Shown: positions 9,016 through 18,700 of the stretch, one piece after another
How the letters are laid out: every line of letters begins with the position of its first letter
Position numbering within the stretch: the stretch's first letter is position 1
DNA from: Gemmatimonadales bacterium
Lineage (GTDB): Bacteria > Gemmatimonadota > Gemmatimonadetes > Palauibacterales > Palauibacteraceae
Assembly: GCA_030600085.1 (NCBI GenBank)
Contig: JAUVMT010000004.1
Coordinates: 1-34,124 of the forward strand
Length of the DNA stretch: 34,124 nt
Reading direction: 5' to 3'
Notes under the pieces: model-generated
Database searches by the model: none
Told to the model about the DNA's origin: nothing
The model's input: the letters and a program-made list of their open reading frames with translations, nothing else
Program-made: the position numbers and the translations under genes

Positions 9016-9399
9016 ATGAGCCGAACATTCTTCACCGTCGGGGCCTCGTTCGCTCTCCTCAGCGTCGGGGCCGGGGCCCTTGGAGCGCACGCCATGAGAG
9101 ATCGACTCGCTCCGGATCTTCTGGCGGCCTGGGAGACCGGCGCGCGCTACGGACTCTATCATGGCATGGCGCTTCTCGTCCTCGCCCTGGCGATGAGCCG
9201 TTGGCCGGGATCTCTCTGGACCACCTCCGGCTGGCTCTTCGTAGCCGGCTCACTCCTGTTCTCGGGAAGCCTCTTCACCCTCACGCTGACGGGCGTGCGA
9301 TGGCTGGGCGCCATCACCCCGATCGGAGGAGCCTGCCTTCTTCTTGGCTGGCTCGCTGCCGTCGCTGCGGCCTGGCGGAACGTCACGGGGCCGGCGTAG
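9016..9399 (+). CDS. DUF423 family membrane protein
   Basis: GAGALGAHAMRDRL, AWETGARYGLYHGMALLVLAL, LLFSGSLFTLTLTGVRWLGAITPIGGACLLLGWLAA; ATG start within longer ORF 8788..9399. Confidence 0.87.
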   Translation: MSRTFFTVGASFALLSVGAGALGAHAMRDRLAPDLLAAWETGARYGLYHGMALLVLALAMSRWPGSLWTTSGWLFVAGSLLFSGSLFTLTLTGVRWLGAITPIGGACLLLGWLAAVAAAWRNVTGPA

Positions 9400-9407
9400 A
9401 GGGCAGG

Positions 9408-9962
9408 CTAGAGACGCGGCGGCGTCACGCCGCGCTGGGCCTGGTACTTGCCCTTCTTGTCGTTGTAGCTCACCTCGCAGGGCTCATCCGACTCGAAGAA
9501 CAGAACCTGCGCGATCCCTTCGTTCGCATAGATCCGGGCGGGCAGGGGAGTCGTGTTCGAGATCTCGAGCGTCACGAAACCCTCCCACTCCGGTTCGAAG
9601 GGGGTCACGTTCGTGATGATGCCGCATCTGGCATACGTGCTCTTCCCGACACAGAGGGTGAGCACGTCCCGAGGAATCCGGAAGTACTCCACCGATCTCG
9701 CGAGCGCGAAGGAGTTGGGGGGGATGAGGCACACGTCCCCTTCGTATTCAACGAACGAGCGCTCGTCGAACGCCTTGGGGTCCACGACGGGCGAGAGGGC
9801 ATTGTGGAAGATCCGAAACTCGTCCGCCACCCGCATGTCGTAGCCGTAACTGCTCAACCCGTAGGAGATCACGTCCGTCCTGATCTGCTTCTCCACAAAG
9901 GGCTCGATCATGCCCTGGCTGGTCGCCATCTCGCGAATCCACCGATCGCTCTTGATGCTCAT
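9408..9962 (-). CDS. dcd: dCTP deaminase
   Basis: [13 protein letters not shown]…[71 protein letters not shown]. Confidence 0.95.
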   Translation of the reverse strand: MSIKSDRWIREMATSQGMIEPFVEKQIRTDVISYGLSSYGYDMRVADEFRIFHNALSPVVDPKAFDERSFVEYEGDVCLIPPNSFALARSVEYFRIPRDVLTLCVGKSTYARCGIITNVTPFEPEWEGFVTLEISNTTPLPARIYANEGIAQVLFFESDEPCEVSYNDKKGKYQAQRGVTPPRL

Positions 9963-10837
9963 TCCCTGTTCAGCCTTCCTGTGTTCGGCTCGACCCTACA
10001 CTTCGTGAGGTCGTAGGAGGGAAGCCCGAGCGGCTCCGCGACCTCGCGAACAGCTTCGCAGACGAGATCCGGCCGCTCATCCGGCACGGCGTGGCCCGCC
10101 CGGGCCGCCACCACGTACGACGCGCCAAGGAGGTCTGCCAGTCGCGCCGTATCCGCGATTTTCATCCGGCGGTCGTAAGCTCCGGCCAGGACCAGTGTCG
10201 GTACTCTCGCGACGGGCAGCCACGAGAGCAGCTCGTCGGGGTGCCAATCCGTCACGATCGCCAGCAGCGCCCGCGCCCGACCCTCCGACGCGTAAGGCGC
10301 CGAGTACTTTTCGACCAGATCCGGGTCCACGTCGACCGCCGGCCCCAGCACTCGGCGTTCGAGGATATACCGAGTCACCGGTTTCCGAAAGCGGGAGAGC
10401 GCGGCTGCGGCGAGCCGCGACCGCCGGAAACCCGGCAGAGACAGGATGGGCGGGCGTCTTGACCACGGCGTCACCGGGTTCAAGAGCACCAGGCCCGCCA
10501 CGCTCGAGAGCTTCCGGGCGAGGCCCAGGGCGATGGCCGCACCATGGGAGTGACCGACGAGAAGCGACCGCTCGATGCCCGCCCGGTGCACGAGGTCGGC
10601 AGCCCGGCGAACCTCGTCCTCCAGGCGGTAGCTCTCTATCGCCGGCAGGTCGGAGTCGCCTCGCCCCAGAAGGTCGGGCGCGAACACCGTGAACCGGGTC
10701 GCGAGGCGGCGCCCGATCGCATCCCAGGTGGCCCGATTCGCACTGACGCCGTGCAGGCACAGGACAGCCGGCCCCGAACCCATGACCCTTACGGCGATCT
10801 CCCCTTCGGCGATGCGAATCCGGCAAACCGGTTTCAT
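9959..10837 (-). CDS. Alpha/beta hydrolase
   Basis: [35 protein letters not shown], nucleophile elbow [37 protein letters not shown]; stop overlaps the dcd start. Confidence 0.9.
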   Translation of the reverse strand: MKPVCRIRIAEGEIAVRVMGSGPAVLCLHGVSANRATWDAIGRRLATRFTVFAPDLLGRGDSDLPAIESYRLEDEVRRAADLVHRAGIERSLLVGHSHGAAIALGLARKLSSVAGLVLLNPVTPWSRRPPILSLPGFRRSRLAAAALSRFRKPVTRYILERRVLGPAVDVDPDLVEKYSAPYASEGRARALLAIVTDWHPDELLSWLPVARVPTLVLAGAYDRRMKIADTARLADLLGASYVVAARAGHAVPDERPDLVCEAVREVAEPLGLPSYDLTKCRVEPNTGRLNRE

Positions 10838-10866
10838 TGACTGCCTGATCGGGCGCCCGCTATCTT
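10837..10866 (+). promoter_or_regulatory. Candidate sigma70-type promoter of the nuo operon
   Basis: TTGACT (10837-10842) - 18 nt - TATCTT (10861-10866), in the intergenic gap between the divergent hydrolase and nuoA. Confidence 0.5.
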
Positions 10867-10877
10867 CGCCCGCATCA

Positions 10878-10893
10878 CGTGAAGTTTTTCACA
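10878..10893. promoter_or_regulatory. CRP/FNR-family-like operator in the nuoA leader
   Basis: CGTGA-AGTTTT-TCACA, 9/10 informative positions of the TGTGA-N6-TCACA consensus; begins 12 bp after the candidate -10. Confidence 0.45.
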
Positions 10894-10921
10894 AGGGCTC
10901 ACTTTTCCTGACGACGACCGC

Positions 10922-11278
10922 ATGACGGAATCGTATCTCGGAATCGTGATTCTGGGCGCCGTCGGCATCTTGAACGCCGTCCTGATCATCGGTCTCTCGC
11001 AGCTGGTCGGCTCGGTTCGGCCGAGCGCTGTGAAGAGTAGCCCGTACGAATCCGGGATGCCTCCTCTGGGCGGGACCCGCGAGCGCTTCTCGGTCAACTT
11101 CTACATCGTGGCGATGCTCTTCATCGTCTTCGACATCGAGACGATCTTCCTCCTGCCGTGGGCGGTCGTGTTCCGAGATCTCGCCCTCGGAGGGTTCCTG
11201 GCGATGATGATCTTTCTCATCGTCCTGGGCGTCGGGCTCTTGTACGCCTGGAAGAAGGGAGCGCTCGAGTGGGACTGA
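10922..11278 (+). CDS. nuoA: NADH-quinone oxidoreductase subunit A
   Basis: [42 protein letters not shown]. Confidence 0.95.
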   Translation: MTESYLGIVILGAVGILNAVLIIGLSQLVGSVRPSAVKSSPYESGMPPLGGTRERFSVNFYIVAMLFIVFDIETIFLLPWAVVFRDLALGGFLAMMIFLIVLGVGLLYAWKKGALEWD

Positions 11279-11991
11279 GCGGCTCCGAGGGGCCCGAGGT
11301 GACCACGACGGGGCGCTCCCTGCCGGTCGCCGAAGGCGAGCGGCTCGACACCGGAATCCCGAGAAACTGGCTGACGACGCGCGTCGACTATGTCGTCAAC
11401 TGGGCCCGCCGCAACTCCCTCTGGCCGATGCCCTTCGGAACCGCGTGCTGTGCCATCGAGATGATGGCCGCCTTCGGCTCCAAATACGATCTTGCACGCT
11501 TCGGCATGGAGCGGATGTCGTTCAGCCCGCGGCAGGCGGATCTGATGATCGTGGCCGGGCGGGTCAGCTACAAGCTGGCTCCCGTGCTCCGGAGGATCTG
11601 GGACCAGATGCCCCAGCCCAAGTGGTGCGTTTCCATGGGAGCGTGCGCCAGCTCGGGCGGCATGTTCGACAACTATACGATCGTGCAGGGAATCGACACG
11701 ATCATCCCGGTGGATGTGTACGTGCCCGGCTGCCCGCCGCGTCCCGAGGGCCTGACATACGGCCTGATGATGATCCAAGAGAAGATCAAGGGGGAGACGC
11801 TGAGCAGCGCCGCATTTCGCTCGGAGGCCGCCGAGGCGGTGGGACGGCCCAACCTGCCGCCGGAGGCTATCGAGCTCGTCGCCCAACCGTTCGGCAACTC
11901 GACAAAGCAGAACCGCGCCAGCGGCCTCGCCCCGACCTCCGCCGTCGCGAGGCCGGTCGACCGCCTCGAGCGCCTCCTGGAGCACTCCTGA
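11269..11991 (+). CDS. nuoB: NADH-quinone oxidoreductase subunit B
   Basis: [52 protein letters not shown] start overlapping the end of nuoA. Confidence 0.95.
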   Translation: MGLSGSEGPEVTTTGRSLPVAEGERLDTGIPRNWLTTRVDYVVNWARRNSLWPMPFGTACCAIEMMAAFGSKYDLARFGMERMSFSPRQADLMIVAGRVSYKLAPVLRRIWDQMPQPKWCVSMGACASSGGMFDNYTIVQGIDTIIPVDVYVPGCPPRPEGLTYGLMMIQEKIKGETLSSAAFRSEAAEAVGRPNLPPEAIELVAQPFGNSTKQNRASGLAPTSAVARPVDRLERLLEHS

Positions 11992-12001
11992 CCAGATCCG
12001 G

Positions 12002-13858
12002 ATGACCCGAGCTACCGCGGAAGGATCTCCCCCGCTTATCGTCGGGCACCGCCGCGACGGAGAGGATACGGAAGGCCACCCGTCTGTGACCGCTCTGCGC
12101 GGCGAGCTCGGGGACGCCGTGCTGGGAGTCGAAGCGGATGCGATCGGGACCGCCGTCGTCACCGTGACTCCGCAGCGCGTGTTCGAGGTCCTGCACTACC
12201 TCCAGAGCGATGCTGGGCAGGCCTACGACCTTCTCGTCGATCTCACGGCTGTGGACATCGGCGGAGGCCGGCCGATCCGTGTCTGGTATCAGCTGTGGTC
12301 GATGCGTCACGGACGCCAGCTGCGCATCGTCGCCAAGCTCCCGCTAGAGGAGCTGGAGCTACGCAGCGTCACGCCGCTCTGGGAATCCGCCAACTGGCTG
12401 GAGCGGGAAGTCTACGACATGTTCGGGGTCACCTTCCGAGGTCATCCCGACCTGCGGCGGATCCTCATGCCGGAGAACTACGAAGAAGGGTTTCCACTCC
12501 GGAAGGACTTCCCCCTGCGCGGCCGCTTCAGCCGCTCGGAGCAGACACGCCGGGCCCTCTCGAGAGATCTAGAGGATATGTACGCCCGTGCCGAGCTCGA
12601 GATGGCGGGCGTGCCCCTGGATGAGATCGGAATGCAACAGGTGCCGCCGGACCGTCGACCGGAGGAGCTGGTCGGGGGCCAGGACGCGCTCGGGGGGAAG
12701 CCGATGCTGCTGAACATGGGGCCGCAGCATCCCGCCACTCATGGGGTTCTCCGGCTCGTCCTCGAGCTCGACGGCGAGCGAATCCTTCGCTGCATCCCCC
12801 ACATCGGCTACCTGCACACCGGTTTCGAGAAGACCTGCGAGTACCGTGAGTGGAACCAGGTGGTGCCGTACACGGACCGGATGGACTACCTGTCGCCGAT
12901 GCTCTACAACATCGGATACGCGCTCGCCGTGGAGAGCCTGCTCGGGATCGAGGTCACGCCTCGCTGCCGCGTGGTCCGCGTCATCCTGTCGGAGCTGAAC
13001 CGGATCCTGGGCCACCTCCTGTGGATCGGCACGACCGCGATCGACCTCGGTGCCTTCAGCGTCTTCCTGTACACGTTCCAGGAGCGCGAGCGGATCTACA
13101 ACCTCCACGAAGCCTACACGGGTGCTCGGGTGACCACCTCGGCCACCCGGGTCGGCGGCATGCTCGCGGACCTTCCACCGGGTTGGGTCGACGCGGCGCG
13201 GGACTTCGTCCAGACGTTCCCAAGCACGCTCGCGGAGGTGGACCGCCTGCTCACCCGGAACGCGATATGGATCTCGCGGCAGCAGGGCATCGGCGTGGTT
13301 AGGCCGGAGGAGGCAGTGAGCTTCGGCCTGACCGGTCCGAACCTCCGCGCCAGCGGGGTCGCGTACGACGTGCGCAAGGCCCGACCGTACCTGGGCTACG
13401 AGGAGTACGACTTCGACGTGCCGGTTGGCGAGCACGGGGATACCTACGACCGCTTCCTCGTCCGGTTCGAGGAGATGTACCAGAGCGCGCGGATTCTCGA
13501 GCAGGCGCTGGACCGGCTGCCTGACGGGCCGATCGACGTCGAGGACTACTCGGTCGTGCTACCGCCCAAGAGCGAGGCCATGGGATCCATCGACTCCATG
13601 ATCGCCCACTTCAAGCTCGTCATGGAGGGAATCCAGGTGCCCCCGGGAGAGGTGTGGTACTCGATCGAAGGTTCGAAGGGCGAGCTGGGTTTCGGCCTCG
13701 TCTCCGATGGCGGGTGCAAGCCGGTCCGGTGCCGGTTCCGCGGCCCCTCCTTCATCAATCTCGCCGCGCTCCCGTTCCTGGTCGAGGGAGAGCTCGTCGC
13801 CGACGTGCTGGCCGTCAACGCGAGCCTGGACATCGTGCTCGGCGAGATCGACCGATGA
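12002..13858 (+). CDS. nuoCD: NADH-quinone oxidoreductase fused subunit C/D
   Basis: One uninterrupted 618-aa ORF: NuoC half (LEREVYDMFGVTFRGHPDLRRILMPENYEEGFPLRKDFPL) followed by NuoD half (LNMGPQHPATHGVLRLVLELDGE…HIGYLHTGFEKTCEYREWNQVVPYTDRMDY). Confidence 0.96.
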   Translation: MTRATAEGSPPLIVGHRRDGEDTEGHPSVTALRGELGDAVLGVEADAIGTAVVTVTPQRVFEVLHYLQSDAGQAYDLLVDLTAVDIGGGRPIRVWYQLWSMRHGRQLRIVAKLPLEELELRSVTPLWESANWLEREVYDMFGVTFRGHPDLRRILMPENYEEGFPLRKDFPLRGRFSRSEQTRRALSRDLEDMYARAELEMAGVPLDEIGMQQVPPDRRPEELVGGQDALGGKPMLLNMGPQHPATHGVLRLVLELDGERILRCIPHIGYLHTGFEKTCEYREWNQVVPYTDRMDYLSPMLYNIGYALAVESLLGIEVTPRCRVVRVILSELNRILGHLLWIGTTAIDLGAFSVFLYTFQERERIYNLHEAYTGARVTTSATRVGGMLADLPPGWVDAARDFVQTFPSTLAEVDRLLTRNAIWISRQQGIGVVRPEEAVSFGLTGPNLRASGVAYDVRKARPYLGYEEYDFDVPVGEHGDTYDRFLVRFEEMYQSARILEQALDRLPDGPIDVEDYSVVLPPKSEAMGSIDSMIAHFKLVMEGIQVPPGEVWYSIEGSKGELGFGLVSDGGCKPVRCRFRGPSFINLAALPFLVEGELVADVLAVNASLDIVLGEIDR

Positions 13859-14412
13859 GCCGCCGCCTCCATCCCGCCGTGGCCGGCGCCCAGCCCTTCC
13901 AGCTGTCGGAGCGGGATCCGGATGCGCCCCTGTCCGGCAGCGAGGAGGGCCGGGAGCGCCTCGAGGCGATTCTCAGCCGCTATCCGACCAAGCGGGCGGC
14001 GCTTCTCCCCCTCCTCGGCTACGCTCAGGAGCTCCACGGCTGGATCTCGACCGGGGACATGGAGGAGATCGCGGGAGTGCTCGAGCTGACGCCGGCCTAC
14101 GTATGGTCGGTAGCCTCCTTCTACACGATGTACAACAAGCATCCCGTCGGTCGGCACATGATTCAGGTGTGCACGAACATCTCCTGTCACCTGAACGGAG
14201 CCCCACGGGTGCTGGAGGAGTTCCTCGAACAGACCGGCACGGTGGAGGGAGAGACGACTGAGGACGGCCGCTTCACCGTGCTGGAAGCGGAGTGCCTGGG
14301 CGCGTGCGGCTTCGCGACGGCCGTGCAGATCAACGACGCCTATCACGAGAACGTGACCCCGGAGAAAGTGTCGGAGATCCTCGCGTCGCTCGACGGGCCG
14401 GAGAGGAGCTGA
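13855..14412 (+). CDS. nuoE: NADH-quinone oxidoreductase subunit E
   Basis: SVASFYTMYNKHPVGRHMIQVCTNISCHLNGA…EAECLGACGFATAVQIND [2Fe-2S] ligands; ATGA overlap with nuoCD. Confidence 0.95.
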   Translation: MSRRLHPAVAGAQPFQLSERDPDAPLSGSEEGRERLEAILSRYPTKRAALLPLLGYAQELHGWISTGDMEEIAGVLELTPAYVWSVASFYTMYNKHPVGRHMIQVCTNISCHLNGAPRVLEEFLEQTGTVEGETTEDGRFTVLEAECLGACGFATAVQINDAYHENVTPEKVSEILASLDGPERS

Positions 14413-14421
14413 GAACCGGCG

Positions 14422-15711
14422 ATGGCCTATCCCTACCGAGACGACCGCGAGACGACGACGATCCTCTCCCGGCACATGGGCGAGCCCGAGGCTCGCTCAC
14501 TGAGCGGTTGGCTCGAGCGCGGCGGATACGAGGCGTTGCGCAAGGCGGTCCAGATGGAGCCGGACGAGATCACCGACGTCGTCAAGGACTCGGGGCTGCG
14601 GGGACGTGGCGGAGCCGGCTTCCCGACCGGCATGAAATGGAGCTTCATGCCCAGCGAGCCGAGTGGCCCGCACTACCTGTGCGCCAACGCCGATGAGAGC
14701 GAGCCCGGGGCCTTCAAGGACCGGGAGATCATGCGGTGGACGCCCCACCTGCTCATCGAGGGCTGCCTCATCGCGGCCCGGGCGATTCGCGCGTCGCACG
14801 TCTACCTATACGTGCGCGGCGAGTTCTTCCCGGTTATCAGGATCCTCAATCAGGCTGTCGTCGAGGCGTACGAAGCCGGCTACCTCGGGGAGAGCGTGTG
14901 CGGAACCGGATGGAGCTGCGACCTCACCGTGCACATCGGAGCGGGAGCGTACATCGCCGGTGAGGAGACCGGGCTGATGTCGTCCCTCATGGGCGGCCGC
15001 GCCGAGCCCTGGATGAAGCCGCCATTTCCGGCGCAACGGGGCGTGTTCGGCGCCCCGACCACCGTCAACAACGTCGAGACGCTAGCCTCGGTGCCGGGGA
15101 TCGTGATGAACGGCTCCGCCTGGTATCGGCAGTGGGGAAGCGAGAAGAGCCCGGGCACCAAGCTGTGGTGCTGTTCCGGGAACCTGACCAAGCCCGGCAA
15201 CTACGAGCTCGAACTCGGCTTCCCGCTCGGGGAGATCATCCACGACGTGTGCGGCGGGCCGCCGGAGGGCCGGAAGGTCAAGGCGGTTCTCCCGGGCGGC
15301 TCCTCGACCGCTTTCCTGACGGCCGACGAGCTGGATTGCGTGACGACGTACGAGGGCTTACTGGAGGCCGGGAGCGCCCTCGGCACCGCCTCGCCGATCG
15401 TGCTGGACGAGACGGCCGAGATCGTTCCGGCCATGCGCCGCATCGCGCAGTTCTACGCCCACGAGTCGTGCGGGCAGTGCGTTCAGTGCCGGGAGGGAAC
15501 GGCATGGATCACCAAGATCCTGCGCCGAATCGAGGAGGGGGATGGAGAGCCGAGGGACCTGGACACGCTCTACGATTTGTGCGACCAGCTTACCGGACGG
15601 ACGATCTGCGTGCTGGCAGACAGCGTCGTCTTTCCGCTGCGTTCTTCGCTGGACAAGTTCCGCCACGAGTACGAGGCGCTCATGCGGCGTGGCGCTTCCG
15701 TGCCCACGTAG
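14422..15711 (+). CDS. nuoF: NADH-quinone oxidoreductase subunit F (NADH/FMN-binding)
   Basis: SGLRGRGGAGFPTGMKW, CANADESEPGAFKDREIM, GAGAYIAGEETGLMSSLMG, ESCGQCVQCREGTAWI. Confidence 0.97.
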   Translation: MAYPYRDDRETTTILSRHMGEPEARSLSGWLERGGYEALRKAVQMEPDEITDVVKDSGLRGRGGAGFPTGMKWSFMPSEPSGPHYLCANADESEPGAFKDREIMRWTPHLLIEGCLIAARAIRASHVYLYVRGEFFPVIRILNQAVVEAYEAGYLGESVCGTGWSCDLTVHIGAGAYIAGEETGLMSSLMGGRAEPWMKPPFPAQRGVFGAPTTVNNVETLASVPGIVMNGSAWYRQWGSEKSPGTKLWCCSGNLTKPGNYELELGFPLGEIIHDVCGGPPEGRKVKAVLPGGSSTAFLTADELDCVTTYEGLLEAGSALGTASPIVLDETAEIVPAMRRIAQFYAHESCGQCVQCREGTAWITKILRRIEEGDGEPRDLDTLYDLCDQLTGRTICVLADSVVFPLRSSLDKFRHEYEALMRRGASVPT

Positions 15712-15750
15712 GGCGTCGAGAGGGGACCCGGGATCGGAGTTGACGGAGGG

Positions 15751-17355
15751 ATGACGGAAGGCAACGACCTGATCAACCTGACCATCGATGGTATCGAGAT
15801 CGGCGTCGAGCCAGGTACCTACGTCATCGACGCGGCCGAGCGCACGGGCGTGCTCATCCCGCGCTACTGCTACCATCCTGGCATTCCCTCCAGGCCCGCA
15901 CAGTGCCGCGTCTGCCTCGTGAAGATCGAGGGACAGCCAAAGCTCCAGCCGTCCTGCAAGATGACGGCCCAGGAAGGAATGGTCGTTCATACGGCTAGCG
16001 AGGAGGCCGAGGACGCTCGCAAGGCCGTGATCGAGCTCCTTCTCGTGAACCACCCGCTGGACTGCCCGATCTGCGACGCCGCGGGACAGTGCATGCTGCA
16101 GGACTACGCCCTCGAGACAGAGCAGCTCCGAAGCCGCCTGCACGAGGAGAAACTGGTGCAGGGTCGGGATCGCATCGCCGACGACATCCTCTACTTCGCG
16201 GACCGGTGCATCATCTGTACGCGCTGCGTTCGCTTCATGAGCGAGGTAGCGGGAGACGAGGCCCTCATCGTCGCTCAACGCGGACATCGAAGCGTGATCG
16301 ACACGTTTCCCGGGCGCGATCTGGACCACCCCTTCCAGGGCAACATCGTCGACATCTGCCCGGTCGGCGCCCTCGTCCACGAGGACTTCCTCTTCAAGGC
16401 TCGCCTCTGGGACTTGGATCAGGCGGCCTCGATCTGCCCGGGCTGCTCGACGGGCTGCAACGTCACGATCGACGTCAAGGAGAATCAGATCGTGCGGCTG
16501 AAGCCGCGCCACAACCCGGAGGTCAACTCCTACTGGATGTGCGACCACGGCCGGAAGCACCTCGTCATGTCCAACCGCGGGGAGCGAGCAGAGGTCCCGT
16601 TGATCCGGCGTGACGGTCGGCTCGGGGCAGCCGATTGGAGCGACGCTCTGGCCTGGGTGGCGGATCATCTTCTGGAGGTGACCGGGGGAGACGCCGTGGT
16701 CTCGCCCGAGGCAGCCAACGAGAGCCTCTTCTTCCTGCGCGAGCTGCTCGACCGCCTCGGGATCGGGGGCGGCAGCTTCCGAGTCCCGACCGGCGAAGAG
16801 GTGACGCTCGCCGGTTTCCCCAAGCTTGCGCTGCGAGCCGAGCGGGCTCCGAACGCGGCCGGCGCGGAGCTGTTCGGCTTCGCACGGACCGACGATCCGG
16901 CGCCTTCGCCGGCCGGAGCGGGACTGATCGTGCTGGAGGATCCGCTCTCCGACCACGAGCCCGAGTGGGGCGAGGACGTCGGTTTTTTCCTTTACGTCGG
17001 GGGGCGGCTTTCGAGCGCTGCCAGGAACGCGCATGCCGTCCTCCCGGTCACCGGCTTCGCGGAGATGCAAGGGAGCTTCACCAACTTCGAGGGCCGGGTG
17101 CAGCGCTTTGATCAGGCCCTTCAGCCGCCCGGGCTGGCGCGGCCGGCCTGGATGATCCTGAGCCGGCTCATCGCGGAACTGGACGCCCGGCGAGACGGCG
17201 AGACGGCCATCGAGACCCCGCTGGAGGCGCGACAGGCTTTCTCGGCGATGGCGGTCGCCACCCCCGAGCTCGCCGGTCTCGATTGGGACTCGATCGGACC
17301 GAAGGGCGCTCGGCTCGCTGCGGCGGGCGAAGCGGTCTCGGCGGACGTGACGTGA
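15751..17355 (+). CDS. nuoG: NADH-quinone oxidoreductase subunit G (short form, 534 aa)
   Basis: N-terminal [2Fe-2S] (CYHPGIPSRPAQCRVCLV), HPLDCPICDAAGQC, CIICTRCVRF…CPVGAL, then CPGCSTGC-x27-C and a divergent truncated molybdopterin-oxidoreductase-like region. Confidence 0.94.
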   Translation: MTEGNDLINLTIDGIEIGVEPGTYVIDAAERTGVLIPRYCYHPGIPSRPAQCRVCLVKIEGQPKLQPSCKMTAQEGMVVHTASEEAEDARKAVIELLLVNHPLDCPICDAAGQCMLQDYALETEQLRSRLHEEKLVQGRDRIADDILYFADRCIICTRCVRFMSEVAGDEALIVAQRGHRSVIDTFPGRDLDHPFQGNIVDICPVGALVHEDFLFKARLWDLDQAASICPGCSTGCNVTIDVKENQIVRLKPRHNPEVNSYWMCDHGRKHLVMSNRGERAEVPLIRRDGRLGAADWSDALAWVADHLLEVTGGDAVVSPEAANESLFFLRELLDRLGIGGGSFRVPTGEEVTLAGFPKLALRAERAPNAAGAELFGFARTDDPAPSPAGAGLIVLEDPLSDHEPEWGEDVGFFLYVGGRLSSAARNAHAVLPVTGFAEMQGSFTNFEGRVQRFDQALQPPGLARPAWMILSRLIAELDARRDGETAIETPLEARQAFSAMAVATPELAGLDWDSIGPKGARLAAAGEAVSADVT

Positions 17356-18698
17356 CCGAGATCTCCGGAGGCCCGTTCGTCATCGCGACGATCCTGAAGG
17401 TGCTCGTCTTCTTCACGCTGCTGATCCTGAGCATCGCGCTCGGCACGTACGTGGAGCGGCGGCTCGCCGCCTTCATCCAGGATCGCAGCGGTCCGAACCG
17501 GGTCGGGCCGATCGGGCTGCTCCAGGTCGCCGCCGATGGCCTCAAGAACCTGCTGAAAGAGGAGACGTGGCCCAGTGCCGCCTACAAGGGCTTCTTTCTC
17601 CTCGCCCCGGCGATGGCCCTGATCCCGGGCACGATCCTCTTCGCGGTCATCCCGTTCGCCTCTCCGGCCCCGACTCGTTGGGGTTACGTGGACATGATCG
17701 TGGCGGACGTGCCGATCGGCGTGCTGTACATCCTCGCCATCGCGTCGCTGGGCGTGTACGGCGTCGTGATGGCCGGCTGGTCCTCCGGCAGCAAGTACGC
17801 GTTTCTCGGCGGGCTACGGGGGTCGGCACAGATGGTGAGCTACGAGGTCGGGCTCTCGCTCAGCCTCGTCCCGGTGCTCATGCTGGCCGGTGACGTGCGC
17901 GTACCGGAGATCGTGACGTTGCAGCAGCATTATCCGGGTGACGCCACGACCCTCGGGGTTTGGCTCGTCGCGCCCCTGCTCGTCGGAACGTTCCTCTTCT
18001 ACCTGACGGGTCTCGCGGAGACCAACCGCCTCCCCTTCGACCTTCCGGAGGCGGAGGCGGAGCTCGTCGGGGGCTATCACACCGAGTATTCCTCCATGAA
18101 GTTCGCCGCCTTCATGATGGGCGAGTACGGGCACCTGATCACCACGGCGATGCTCGTCACGGTCTTCTTCTTCGGCGGCTGGGACATCCCCTTCTGGAGT
18201 GGAGACAACATCCGGGTGACCGCGGACGGCTCCCTCATCGGCGAGCCGGCCTGGTGGAAGACGCTGCTCACGCTCCTCGCGTTCATGGTCAAGGCCGGCC
18301 TTGTGTTCGCCACGTTCATCTGGGTCCGCTGGACGCTGCCGCGGTTCCGCTACGACCAGCTCATGGACCTGGGCTGGAAGTTCATCATCGAGTTCGTGAC
18401 CGTCTACATCGTCGTCATCGCCGTGGCGATCTACGTGCTCGACCGAGCGGGCCTGGAGTTCGGGCCGGCTTACGCGGCCGCTCTGCTGGGCGTCAACGTC
18501 ATCCTGGCCGTGCTCGTCTTCTTCCTGTTCGACCGTGGGAGGCTCATCCGGGGCGCGGGCCGGGAGGCGGAGCGCGAGGCGCGGCGTCGAATGCTTGACG
18601 CGAGACGCCAGGTGCGTCAGCAGGCCCTGGCTCGCGCCTTGGGCGAGGAGGCCGCGCTGGCGGCCACGGCGGACGACTCTTCCGAGGAAGGCGAGTAA
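17352..18698 (+). CDS. nuoH: NADH-quinone oxidoreductase subunit H, with charged C-terminal extension
   Basis: YVERRLAAFIQDRSGPNRVGPIGLLQVAADGLKNLLKEE, LAETNRLPFDLPEAEAELVGGYHTEYSSMKFA, WTLPRFRYDQLMDLGWK; GTG start overlapping the nuoG stop. Confidence 0.96.
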   Translation: MTEISGGPFVIATILKVLVFFTLLILSIALGTYVERRLAAFIQDRSGPNRVGPIGLLQVAADGLKNLLKEETWPSAAYKGFFLLAPAMALIPGTILFAVIPFASPAPTRWGYVDMIVADVPIGVLYILAIASLGVYGVVMAGWSSGSKYAFLGGLRGSAQMVSYEVGLSLSLVPVLMLAGDVRVPEIVTLQQHYPGDATTLGVWLVAPLLVGTFLFYLTGLAETNRLPFDLPEAEAELVGGYHTEYSSMKFAAFMMGEYGHLITTAMLVTVFFFGGWDIPFWSGDNIRVTADGSLIGEPAWWKTLLTLLAFMVKAGLVFATFIWVRWTLPRFRYDQLMDLGWKFIIEFVTVYIVVIAVAIYVLDRAGLEFGPAYAAALLGVNVILAVLVFFLFDRGRLIRGAGREAEREARRRMLDARRQVRQQALARALGEEAALAATADDSSEEGE

Positions 18699-18700
18699 GG

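Noticed and set aside
15358-17070. 570-aa antisense ORF opposite nuoF/nuoG
   Set aside because: Mirror ORF of strongly GC3-biased coding DNA; low-complexity Asp/His/Arg/Val-rich composition, no motif, fully covered by confidently assigned nuoF/nuoG on the other strand.
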